A stretch of 64,000 nt of DNA, from assembly GCF_014650875.1 (NCBI RefSeq), contig NZ_BMVU01000018.1, positions 80,288-144,287 of the forward strand. The letters run 5' to 3'. Positions 17,426 to 25,796 of the stretch are shown here, in pieces. The number at the start of each line of letters is the position of its first letter. The stretch's first letter is position 1. Made by a program: the position numbers and the translations under genes. A model generated the notes under the pieces. It made no database searches. It saw nothing but the letters and a program-made list of their open reading frames with translations, and was not told the DNA's origin. Source of the DNA: Streptomyces minutiscleroticus. GTDB lineage: Bacteria > Actinomycetota > Actinomycetes > Streptomycetales > Streptomycetaceae.

Positions 17426-18247
17426 ATGCACAACCGTGCGCAGCAGTGGTGGAAGGATCTGGACGAGGGGTTCGAGCGGTTCTTCCGCACCGCGCCCGTC
17501 GCGCTGCTGGTCCTGGACGATGCGCTGGTGGTGCGGGAGGCCAACGCCGCCTACCTGTCCGCAACGGGCCGCAAGCACAGGCAGTTGGTCGGCCGGTACG
17601 TCTTCGACGTCTTTCCCGACAACCCTCATGCCCCCGGCGTGAACAGCGTGGCCACCTTCAAGGCATCCTTCGAGCGGGTCCTTCAGCACGGCGGACGGGA
17701 CGTCTTACCCGTGCACCGCTACGACATCCCCTCCCCCCGCAGCACCACCGGCTTCGTCGAGCGCTACTGGAGCCCGCTCAGCGTGCCCCTGCACGACAAG
17801 GACAAAAACGTCACCGGCATCCTGCACCGGGTGGAGGACGCCACCGCCCTGCACCGCCTCCTGGAGACGGTCAGCACCGCCTACGAGCAGACGGAGACAC
17901 CAGTGCGCGACCGGGAGGCCCAGCGACTGTACGCGGAGTATGCGGCCGGAGCCGAACGGGACCGCGCCCGCCTGGCCCGGATGGAGGCCAAGGTGGAGCA
18001 GCTGCAGAGCGCCCTGGCCTCACGCGCCGTGATCGACCAAGCCGTCGGTGTCATCATCGCCCAGCGCCACCTGGACCCCGACGACGCCTTCCAGGTCCTT
18101 GTGGAGCTCTCCCAGCGCACCAACACCAAACTGCGCGACGTCGCCACCGCCCTCGTCCACCGCACCACCGCCGCGCCCGCGGCTCCACCGGCGCCCTCCC
18201 CAGCCGCCACGGACACCACCCGCCCGGGCCAGACGGCCGGCCGCTGA
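17426..18247 (+). CDS. PAS-ANTAR domain RNA-binding regulator
   Basis: 273 residues from the ATG at 17426, preferred over the ATG at 17411 because GGAGGAG sits just before it. Residues about 15-140 form a PAS sensor domain (FFRTAPVALLVLDDALVVREANAAYLSATGR). A coiled linker of about 40 residues follows, then an ANTAR domain (LQSALASRAVIDQAVGVIIAQRHLDPDDAFQVLVELSQ). ANTAR domains bind paired-hexaloop RNA and cause antitermination. The protein is a likely signal-dependent post-initiation regulator. No obvious target hairpin was found next to it. Confidence 0.9.
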   Translation: MHNRAQQWWKDLDEGFERFFRTAPVALLVLDDALVVREANAAYLSATGRKHRQLVGRYVFDVFPDNPHAPGVNSVATFKASFERVLQHGGRDVLPVHRYDIPSPRSTTGFVERYWSPLSVPLHDKDKNVTGILHRVEDATALHRLLETVSTAYEQTETPVRDREAQRLYAEYAAGAERDRARLARMEAKVEQLQSALASRAVIDQAVGVIIAQRHLDPDDAFQVLVELSQRTNTKLRDVATALVHRTTAAPAAPPAPSPAATDTTRPGQTAGR

Positions 18248-18597
18248 GGCCACCGGTGCCCGCTGCCCGAGGCAGCACCCCACCCGATGCGGGCAGCCGC
18301 CGGCCGACGGCTGCCCGCCGCCGTCATGTGCGGCGTGTACGGAGTGCGACTGTGCAACCGCCTGCATGATCCAGGCGAGAACCGAGGCGCCGGGGCGGCG
18401 GCCACCGTAAGCACGGCCACGCCAGCACGACCAGCCGCAACCGGTCCAGCCGACCCGCGCCGTCACGGCCCGCACCACTCGGCCCGGGCGGCTGGTCGCC
18501 CGGCGCGTCGAACCATTGCCGCCGCCCGCGGCCCGGCGGGCCGCAGGGATCGAGCAGCGGCACGCCCAGGGGGCTGGCGACAGGGCCGGCGACCGGC
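18248..18597. other. Gene-free stretch
   Basis: I recognise no gene between the ANTAR gene and the helicase-associated remnant. Confidence 0.45.
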
Positions 18598-19000
18598 ATG
18601 CTGTCGCAGGAACGGCGCGAGCGACTGGAGGAGATCGATCCCTCCTGGTGCCCCGCCTGGCAGGTGGAATGGCAGCGCGGCTTCCATCTGGTGCGCCGGC
18701 ATCTGCACGACGGCGGCCCGCTGCCCACCGAGCCGGGCAGTGCCGTGCGCCAGGGCGAGGACCTCGGCCGCTGAGTCCGTGCACAGCATCTGGGCTCCGA
18801 GGATCCCGCCGGCGGCCAGCAGCGGATGCTGGAGAACGTCCTCGGCACCGAACCCGCCGGGGAGGAGGAGAGGCCGCGGCCGCGCGGCAGTTCTACGAGC
18901 GCGAGGGACACCCGCGCGTGCCGCGCAAGCACGTCGAATCGATCACTGTCGGGCACGCTGATCCGCCTGGACATCGACCACCCGCCCAGCGGAGCCGTCC
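18598..19000 (+). pseudogene. Helicase-associated (HA) domain remnant
   Basis: An open stretch at 18598-18773 reads QERRERLEEIDPSWCPAWQV and VEWQRGFHLVRRHL, the HA repeat found in large DEAD/DEAH helicases of Streptomyces chromosome ends. It stops at a TGA, then matching pieces continue in other frames: MLENVLGTEPAGEEERPRPR from about 18826 and ARQFYEREGHPRVPRKHVES after it. No helicase core is present. It is a frameshifted fragment of a subtelomeric-type helicase gene. Confidence 0.7.
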
Positions 19001-19098
19001 CCGGGCCGGTCCGGCTGTGGTGGTCGGCACCGACGCCACCCCGGCCGGCATCGACCGCATGTGAGAGGTCATATTCCCCCGATGTTTCATCCTGGAAT

Positions 19099-19500
19099 TC
19101 ACGTTTGATCCCGTGGTGCCGGGTCGCGCCAGGAGACGGTGGCCTCGCCGGTGAGGCGGCGGACCACCAGGTCGGTCATGGCCAGGTGGGTCATGGCTTC
19201 GGAGCGGGCGGACAGGGTCTCGTAATCGCGGGCCAGGCGGCGGTGGAACATCAGCCGGCCCAGCGTCCGCTTCACCGCCCACCTGCGGGGCAGTTGAGCG
19301 AATCCGCGCCGGTCGGCAGGGCGTCGGACGATTTCCATGTCGATGCCAAGGATGGCGGCGTGCTCGATCAGCTGCTGGCGGCAACCGCCACTCGCCCAGG
19401 CCTTGCGCACGCCTGGGTGAGTGACAGCCACCTGGTCGAGCAGGTGAGCGCCGGCGACGGAGTCCTGAGCACCGGCCGTGGTGACTAGCAAGAGGGACGA
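19099..19500 (-). mobile_element. C-terminal fragment of an IS5-family transposase
   Basis: Minus-strand reading gives the last part of a DDE transposase: LLDQVAVTHPGVRKAWASGG, then AVKRTLGRLMFHRRLARDYE with the terminal Glu region, and HLAMTDLVVRRLTGE. The N-terminal half and any terminal repeat at the upstream end are missing. It differs in sequence from the remnant at 1286. Confidence 0.8.
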
Positions 19501-19703
19501 CGCCACGGTGACGGTCAGCTCTCTCACCCGTCGCGGCGGTGCCGTCGTCCACATCGTCAGTCCGACAGCGGACGGCAGGACTGTCCTCCCCGACAATGAT
19601 GACAATGATGGGGACGGCCGCCACGAGGAGGAAGCCGGACAGCACCTCTGTACCCCGTCGGTTCCTCACCCATCGTGCTTCCTCCTTGCAAGAAGGGGAC
19701 ATA

Positions 19704-20135
19704 GTGGTACTGCCTTTGATGGGCATGCTGATGTTGATCGGTCTGGCTACGGCGGTGGCGAGCATCGTGACCGTTGTTCTGATGCTGAGATATCCACCTG
19801 TGTCCGCTTCCAGACTCTGCGCGGTTCTCGTTCTGGTCTCCGGCTCTTTGGCCGTAGCCGTGTACTGCTACGGCTGGTTCTCCGTCTTGCTGGGAGGGCC
19901 GTTCCCCCAGTCGTGCGGAGACGGGACCGCCTCCGATGCCGAGTTGGTGCGCATCGAGCAGGAAGCCTGGCCTCTTCGCAGCGCCTGCGTCTACGCCGAC
20001 GGTGCAACGGTGGAGCACGTCTCCATGTCGATCAGCGTGCTCGTCTGCCTGCTGGCAGGCCTTGCCATCGTCCTGGCATGTGCCAGCGCAGTGCTGCACC
20101 GGCGAGTCCGATCATCCCCCGTGCATCTGCGGTAG
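19704..20135 (+). CDS. Small membrane protein of unknown function
   Basis: 143 residues from a GTG with AGAAGGGG upstream. Three hydrophobic helices are visible, near residues 5-30, 40-68 and 105-130. The loop between the second and third contains two Cys (SCGDG and SACVYADG) that could form a disulfide on the outer face. I do not recognise the family. It stands alone between transposon debris and an unassigned stretch. Confidence 0.6.
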   Translation: MVLPLMGMLMLIGLATAVASIVTVVLMLRYPPVSASRLCAVLVLVSGSLAVAVYCYGWFSVLLGGPFPQSCGDGTASDAELVRIEQEAWPLRSACVYADGATVEHVSMSISVLVCLLAGLAIVLACASAVLHRRVRSSPVHLR

Positions 20136-20676
20136 CGACCTCGCGCAGCTGCTGCTCGCTGCCGCAGGCGGTCCGGGCGCCGAAGACGTGAGCCGTGCAG
20201 TCCGGGGCAGCGCAACGGTGAGGTCGCGCATCCGGGCGTCGTGGCTGAAGCCGGGCGCGGTGGTGAAGCCGAACCGCGCTCGGGTATACATCACGGGCTC
20301 GCCCATGGTCGCCACGGGGCGCTTCAGGTTCGGTCCGAGCGGGTGGATGCGGCCATGGCGGTCTTTCGCCTGCGGGCGGCGGCCTTGGCGGCACGGCAGT
20401 CCGGGCAGCGGCCGAAGCGGTAGCCATGGCCGTGCCGTTCATGAGGCCGGGCCGCGGCCTGGCTCTCAGGTCCGTGGCGAGGGCTTGGCGGCCGTAGCCG
20501 CGGGCGGGAACAGGACGTCGGCCAGCTCACGTCGGCAGGCCCGGTCCGGAAAGCGGCGCCGCACCCGGCACTCCCATCACCCCCAGTGTTGTCGTACGGC
20601 TGGCCGCAGCATGCGATTGCCCAGCAGGATGGGACGACACGACCCCGTGTGGCATGTGCGTCGGCGATGGACGGCT
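20136..20676. other. Unassigned, probably degenerate stretch
   Basis: No frame here looks like an intact gene. A minus-strand piece reading EPVMYTRARFGFTTAPGFSH and another with GRCPDCRAAKAAARRRK look protein-like but are short and broken. This may be decayed accessory DNA. Confidence 0.4.
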
Positions 20677-21084
20677 ATGAGGTCGCCTGGGCGAACCGCG
20701 TCCGTCCTCCTCGGGCTGTCCCCTCTATTTGTCGCCCTCGGTGGAATCGTGAGCAGGTGCGATCCGGTCGGCAAAGAACCGCAGCCCACCACCACGAGCA
20801 GCTCCCTGCCGTCCACGAGCAGTCCTCCTTCGTCGTCCTCCTCGCCCGTCCTTCCCGAGCGGCCGACGGCTGCCGCGGAGACATCGACACAGCCGCCCCA
20901 CCGTTACGGAAACCGTCACCAACACAACCGCCTGCCCGATCAACGACGAGTTCCGCGACCTCGGGGCCTCTACGACAACTGCGACGATGCGCGGGCTACC
21001 GGAGTTGCGCCACTGCGCAGAGGTGACCCCGGCTACGCACTGCATCCGGATCGCGACAGGGGCGGCGTGGCCTGCGGGCCCTGA
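20677..21084 (+). CDS. Excalibur calcium-binding domain protein
   Basis: 135 residues. An N-terminal hydrophobic segment (ASVLLGLSPLFVALGGIV) acts as signal or membrane anchor. A Ser/Thr/Pro-rich spacer follows, with about 12 serines in SSSLPSTSSPPSSSSSP. The C-terminal Excalibur motif is YDNCDDARATGVAPLRRGDP, then DRDRGGVACG. Excalibur domains carry a DxDxDGxxCE calcium site and two conserved Cys; here the site is altered (DRDRGGVAC) and may bind poorly. Extracellular location is inferred. The start is the first in-frame ATG before the anchor; the ribosome site is weak. Confidence 0.7.
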   Translation: MRSPGRTASVLLGLSPLFVALGGIVSRCDPVGKEPQPTTTSSSLPSTSSPPSSSSSPVLPERPTAAAETSTQPPHRYGNRHQHNRLPDQRRVPRPRGLYDNCDDARATGVAPLRRGDPGYALHPDRDRGGVACGP

Positions 21085-21217
21085 TGCAGTGTCTTATGGC
21101 GGTGAGAAAGGCCCACTACCCGCGTGCGGTGCGTTCTGAACCGTGCACGCGCTTCTCCTGGACCGTGCGCGTGGTCAGGAGAATCGCCTGGCCGACTGGC
21201 CAGCATCCGGGATGACA

Positions 21218-21439
21218 TCACTTGCCCATGATCCATACAAGATGTTCGGCGAGTGCCTCTTCCTCTGCGGTATCGGGCGTGCGCGTGCAGGTGCACAGCA
21301 GGCGCTGTCGGTACCCGACCCGGACGGAGATCGGGGTGGGCCCCTCCAGACAGAACGTCTCGTATCCGCAGACGGGGCAGGTGCCAAGGTCGTGGCCGTC
21401 CGGGTTGTGCGTGGGGTTGCAGGCGTTGGGGTTCACCAC
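21218..21439 (-). CDS. Small Cys-rich protein, possible zinc ribbon
   Basis: 73 residues with Cys at N-terminal ACNPTHNPDGHDLGT, a CPVCGYETFC knuckle and a later LCTC pair, a pattern able to hold zinc. The rest is a short helix (AEEEALAEHLVWIMGK). It starts at a GTG with a weak ribosome site. It sits just downstream of the STAND gene on the same strand. I do not recognise the family, and it may not be expressed. Confidence 0.45.
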   Translation of the reverse strand: MVNPNACNPTHNPDGHDLGTCPVCGYETFCLEGPTPISVRVGYRQRLLCTCTRTPDTAEEEALAEHLVWIMGK

Positions 21440-21503
21440 GTGCTCGGCGCGTCGCGCGACTTCTTACCGATTCGTTCGAAGTACGTCACGCTGCACGCCG
21501 GGG

Positions 21504-24500
21504 TCAGGTGCCGCAGGGCGGCGCGTAGGAGAGATCGGGGATGTACTGCGCCCACTCCGCCCGGGTGATCGGCATGCCCGCCCGCGCGCAGACGTAGTTC
21601 TCCGCCTTCGCGACGTCCAGGCCGGACAGGACGACGCGGCCGTAGCCGTCGGCGGTGGCGAGCGTATCGCCTTTGGGGCTGAATCGGACGTCGTTCGCGT
21701 AGGCGGTGCCCGTGCTGATCACCGCCCGGAGCGCGGGATCGGACGGCTTCGCGATGTCCCACAGCCGTACCGAGGAGTCGAGGGAAGCGGTCGCGAGCAA
21801 CCTCCCGTCGGGATTGAAATCAACCCCGGCGACCACATTGCTATGCCCGCGCAGCGTTGCTACAGGGCTCGGCCGAGCGGGCCGGACCAAGTCCCACAGA
21901 CGCGTGGTGCCGTCGTTGGACGAGGTGGCGAGCAGCCTTCCTTCGTGGTCGAACTTTGCGTCCGTCAGCGAGTTGTTGTGCGCGCGCACTACCGCCAGCC
22001 GCTTGGGTTCGGCCACGTCGGCGATGTCCCAGACGATGACCGCCCCGGTACCCGAGCCGACGACGATCGTCCGGCCGTCCGGCGCGAACGCCGTGATGTT
22101 GATCCAGTTGTCGGGCGGCCCCAAACGCGACACCTCTTGCGGGTGTCGCGGCCGCGACACGTCCCACAGGATCGTCCACCCGTCCCGTCCGGTGGTGGCC
22201 ACCAGCCGGCCGTCCGGGCCGAACGTCACCGACTGGACGGCGTTGGCGTGGCCGCGCAGCCGCGAGAGCACGACAGGGTGCGCCGGATCGGCGATGTCCC
22301 ACAGCACGGCGGTGGAGTCCCAGGAGGAGGTCGCAAGGTGCCGGCCGTCCGGCGCGAACACGATGCCACTGATGTCTTTGCGATGCCCTTTCAACGTGGC
22401 GAGCGACAGGGCGCGGGCCGGATCGGTCGCGTCCCACAGTGTGGCGGTGCCGTCGCTGCCGGCGGAGGCCAGCAGCCGTCCGTCGGGCGCGTAGGCGACT
22501 TTGGTGACATAGCTCGCGGATGTCGTGAGCAGTGCCCGGTCTGCGACGTGCGCCGGTGAGGAGACGTCCCACGCCCTGACGGTGCCGTCGGCGGACGATG
22601 TGGCGAGGACCCGGCCGTCGGGCCTGAAGGCCACGCCCGTGACGCTATTGGCGAACCCCGTCATGCTCGACAGAGGCCGCGGTGCCCGCAGGTCGGTGAC
22701 GTTCCAGAGCCTCGCGGTCGTGTCGGCCGATGCCGTGGCCAGTGTCCGGCCGTCCGGACTGAACGTCGCGTCGTAGACGAGGGCTGTGTGCCCCCGTACC
22801 GTCCCGAGGCGGCGTTCGTGCCCTGCGGCGCTCACGTCCCACAGCCCAATGGTCGTGTCCTCCGACGCGGTGGCGAGGACCCGTCCGTCCGGTGAGAAGG
22901 CGACGCTTGTGAGGGAACTGGTGTGCCCGTTCAGGACGGCCCTGCTCTTCGGATGTTTCGGGATGCTGACGTCCCACAGTTCGGCGCGGCCGCCGCGCGA
23001 GGAGACGGCCATCGTCCGGCTGTCGGGACTGAACCTGACGGCGGGGAAGCCGGTGACCGCGGTGACCTTGGCGAGGAGGCGCGGCCGGGCGCGGTCGGCG
23101 ATGTTCCAGATGCCGACCTTCCCGTCGTCCGACGCGGTGGCGAGGAGAGCGCCGGCGGGTGCGAACGCGACTGAGCGGACCCGCTCACGGTGGCCTTTCA
23201 TCGACGCCAGGGTCCGGGGCGCGGCAGGATCGGTGACGTCCCAGAGGCGGGTTGTGGCGTCGTTCGACGCCGTCGCCACGGTGCGGCCGTCCGGGCCGAA
23301 GGCCACGCCGATCACGCTGCCCGTGTGTCCCTTGAGCACGCCGAGGTTCTTCGGGTGAGCCGGGTCGCTGACGTCCCACAGCCGGGCCGTCGCGTCGCTG
23401 GAGGCGCTCGCGAGGACCCGGCCGTCGCGCCGGAAGGCGACCAGTTCGACGGGCCCGGTGTGTCCGAGCAGGCGGGCGCCCACCGACCGCGACAACATGG
23501 ACAGCAGCGCGCCGCGCGCCTCGGGCGTCGGGGCGATCCGGTAGGCCGCGAGGCCGAGCTGCGCCGCGAGCGAGGAGTCGTTGATCTTTTCCGAGGCGTC
23601 GGCGGCCTGCCGGGAGATGGCCGCGTCGCGCTGGCGGGTCACCTGCCCGTTCTGCAGGACGGCGAGGACGCCCGCGCCCGCAGCGAGCAAGAAGAGCACC
23701 GTCAGTGTCGCGATGACCTCGCGGACCACCCGGGTGCGGCGCCGGGCGCGGTAGGCGCTGGCGGCGACGAAGCCGTGCTCGGTGGACGTCAGTTCGGCGC
23801 CCTTCGGTCCCCGCTCCAGTTCGGTGGCCGCGGCGAGGCGGCTGTCGGTGTACAGGTAGGCGGCGTCCTCGCCGCTGGCGCGCCAGGTCGCGGCGTCCTC
23901 GGCGAGGCGCTGGCGGACGAGCAGCTCGGCGCGGTCCGTCTCGATCCACTCGTGCAGCGTCGGCCAGCTGTGGATGAGCACCTCGTGGGTGATCTCGACG
24001 TCGTCCCTGTGCTCGTCCTGCTCGCGGGTGAGCAGCCGCTCCCGGGTGAAGGCGTCGATCACCGCGTCCGCCGCCCGCTGGTCGAGGCCGGTGCCGACGA
24101 GGTCGTCGCGGGACAGCCGCCTGCGGCTGTCCTCGGTGTTCTCACCGACCCTGACCAGTCGCAGGAACAGGGCCCGGGCGATGACCCGGCCGTCTTCGTC
24201 GAGCCCTCGGTAGACCCGTTCGGCGGTGTCGGCGATGGCGGACTCGATGCCGCCGGTGCTCTCGTAGCCCTCGACGGTGAGGGTCGAGCCGTGCCGCACC
24301 TGCCAGCTCCGTCGCAGGGCGTAGGCCAGGTACGGAAGCCGGCCCGCCAGATAGCCGCCCCGGCCGCCGCCCTCCGCGCCGAGGTCGCGCAGCAGGATTT
24401 CGACCAGCCCGGGCTCGATCTCCAGATCGACGTCCTGGGCCGGATAGACGATCGCTTCGCGAAGCTGCTCGGCCGTCATCGCCGTGACCACCAGCGCGCG

Positions 24501-25184
24501 GTCGATGGGCTCGGCAAGCTGTGGGTACTCCAGGCAGGCGGCGTAGAAGTCCGCGCGCAGCCCTACCACGACCAGCCTGGGGGGCGACCCGTCGGACGCG
24601 GCGGCGAGCCGGGTGAGCCGGTCGATGAAGACCTGCCGTTCCCCTTCGTCGGGACACAGCGTGAACAGCTCCTCGAACTGGTCGACCACGACGATGGTCC
24701 GGACGGCGGCGTCGGCGTCCGGGCCCAGCGCCGCATCGAGCGCGTCCGGCGCGGTGGCCGTCGGGGTGAGCAGGACCTGCCGCCACGAGGCCGATTCCGG
24801 CAGGGCCCCGTGTGCGAGCCGGGCGAGGAGCCCGGCGCGAAGCAGCGATGACTTGCCCGCCCCCGACGGACCGATCACGATCTGCACGCCGCCGGTGCAC
24901 AGCCTGCGGTCCATGGCGTCGACGAGGTCGCTCGTCAGCGCCTCCCGGCCGCAGAACCAGCGCGCCTGGTCGCGCCCGAAGGACGCCAGCCCCGGGTAGG
25001 GGCACTCGGCGTCCTCGCCGCCTTCGCTGTACGTCCGGGAGCGCGTCCGCTGCCCGTAGTGGAAGACCTGGTCGCGGCCCGCCTGGTAGACGCGCCCCTG
25101 GCCGGATGCCTGCGCGTTCAAGCGCGCACGCCCCGCCGGGCCCTCTTCCGCAGGCGGTTTTCCCCGGTCCCGTTTCTCTGCCAT
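21504..25184 (-). CDS. STAND NTPase with WD40 sensor (NLR-like), amyloid-motif N-terminus
   Basis: 1,226-residue signal-transducing P-loop ATPase. The N-terminal tail carries RVYQAGRDQVFHYG (residues 31-44). Then comes a STAND NTPase with Walker A GPSGAGKS (105-112) and Walker B IVVVDQFEEL (164-173), an arginine-rich helical region, and one membrane helix near 478-500 (VIATLTVLFLLAAGAGVLAVL). Fourteen WD40 repeats follow from about residue 575, enough for two seven-bladed propellers, and a short Cys-containing tail. Such proteins sense a ligand with the repeats and oligomerise. The N-terminal motif matches the C-terminus of the gene 6 bases upstream, which implies homotypic signalling to it. 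Probably a defence or programmed-death switch. Confidence 0.88.
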   Translation of the reverse strand: MAEKRDRGKPPAEEGPAGRARLNAQASGQGRVYQAGRDQVFHYGQRTRSRTYSEGGEDAECPYPGLASFGRDQARWFCGREALTSDLVDAMDRRLCTGGVQIVIGPSGAGKSSLLRAGLLARLAHGALPESASWRQVLLTPTATAPDALDAALGPDADAAVRTIVVVDQFEELFTLCPDEGERQVFIDRLTRLAAASDGSPPRLVVVGLRADFYAACLEYPQLAEPIDRALVVTAMTAEQLREAIVYPAQDVDLEIEPGLVEILLRDLGAEGGGRGGYLAGRLPYLAYALRRSWQVRHGSTLTVEGYESTGGIESAIADTAERVYRGLDEDGRVIARALFLRLVRVGENTEDSRRRLSRDDLVGTGLDQRAADAVIDAFTRERLLTREQDEHRDDVEITHEVLIHSWPTLHEWIETDRAELLVRQRLAEDAATWRASGEDAAYLYTDSRLAAATELERGPKGAELTSTEHGFVAASAYRARRRTRVVREVIATLTVLFLLAAGAGVLAVLQNGQVTRQRDAAISRQAADASEKINDSSLAAQLGLAAYRIAPTPEARGALLSMLSRSVGARLLGHTGPVELVAFRRDGRVLASASSDATARLWDVSDPAHPKNLGVLKGHTGSVIGVAFGPDGRTVATASNDATTRLWDVTDPAAPRTLASMKGHRERVRSVAFAPAGALLATASDDGKVGIWNIADRARPRLLAKVTAVTGFPAVRFSPDSRTMAVSSRGGRAELWDVSIPKHPKSRAVLNGHTSSLTSVAFSPDGRVLATASEDTTIGLWDVSAAGHERRLGTVRGHTALVYDATFSPDGRTLATASADTTARLWNVTDLRAPRPLSSMTGFANSVTGVAFRPDGRVLATSSADGTVRAWDVSSPAHVADRALLTTSASYVTKVAYAPDGRLLASAGSDGTATLWDATDPARALSLATLKGHRKDISGIVFAPDGRHLATSSWDSTAVLWDIADPAHPVVLSRLRGHANAVQSVTFGPDGRLVATTGRDGWTILWDVSRPRHPQEVSRLGPPDNWINITAFAPDGRTIVVGSGTGAVIVWDIADVAEPKRLAVVRAHNNSLTDAKFDHEGRLLATSSNDGTTRLWDLVRPARPSPVATLRGHSNVVAGVDFNPDGRLLATASLDSSVRLWDIAKPSDPALRAVISTGTAYANDVRFSPKGDTLATADGYGRVVLSGLDVAKAENYVCARAGMPITRAEWAQYIPDLSYAPPCGT

Positions 25185-25190
25185 CGGACG

Positions 25191-25607
25191 TCATTCCCCG
25201 TCGATGTGCTGGTCCCTGCCCGCCTGGTAGATACGGGCGTGATCGTGGGCCTCCGTCTGGCCGAACAGCGCGGTCACCCGGTCGCGCTCGCCCGCGCCGA
25301 GCCTCGGAACGAGATCTTTCTCCACAACCGTGCGCAGGTCGCCGGCCAGGTCCGGGCACTCGCGCAAAAGATGGTCGAGCCGCATCCGCCAGAAACCGAC
25401 GAGGGCCTGCTCGGTGTCGGTGTCGGTGGTGCGCCGCGACTCCAGCGCCACGCTCCGCGCCCGTTCCAGCTCACTGCCGACGGCCTCGGACTCCTCTGGT
25501 CTGCCCTTGCGCCAGAGGCCGACCAGCGCACCCCGCGCCGCCTCCCACGCGTCACCCGTCATCGCGGTCACCAGGGCCGTCCCTGCGGCCAGCACCACCG
25601 GATCCAT
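25191..25607 (-). CDS. Putative BELL-type effector with C-terminal amyloid motif
   Basis: 138 residues from the ATG at 25607, preceded by AAGGGGG. The N-terminal about 110 residues are predicted helical and begin MDPVVLAAGTALVTAMTGDAWEAARGALVG. That hydrophobic first helix resembles bacterial HeLo-like (BELL) domains. The C-terminus, residues 125-135, is RIYQAGRDQHI, repeating the RVYQAGRDQVF motif at the N-terminus of the adjacent STAND protein. In described NLR/BELL pairs the receptor motif templates amyloid folding of the effector motif, which then attacks the membrane. Function here is inferred from motif and gene order; the two genes form an operon. Confidence 0.7.
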   Translation of the reverse strand: MDPVVLAAGTALVTAMTGDAWEAARGALVGLWRKGRPEESEAVGSELERARSVALESRRTTDTDTEQALVGFWRMRLDHLLRECPDLAGDLRTVVEKDLVPRLGAGERDRVTALFGQTEAHDHARIYQAGRDQHIDGE

Positions 25608-25796
25608 GCTCGCCCCCTTGCACGAACGGGGTGCGGCCAACGTACTGCCACGCCCCGGTCGCGGCCAATGGCCTGCCGAGCACAGCCTTTCAGGCGAACG
25701 TCATCGACAGCTTCGGCCCGGCCCCGCCGCTCCGGTACAGCCGGACGAAACAGCGACCGGCGCGGCACCCGATGCGCGCGACGGGCTCCTGACCGC

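Noticed and set aside
20842..20870. Simple repeat in the Ser/Pro-rich spacer
   Set aside because: Low-complexity coding sequence of the Excalibur protein, not a tandem DNA repeat or CRISPR.
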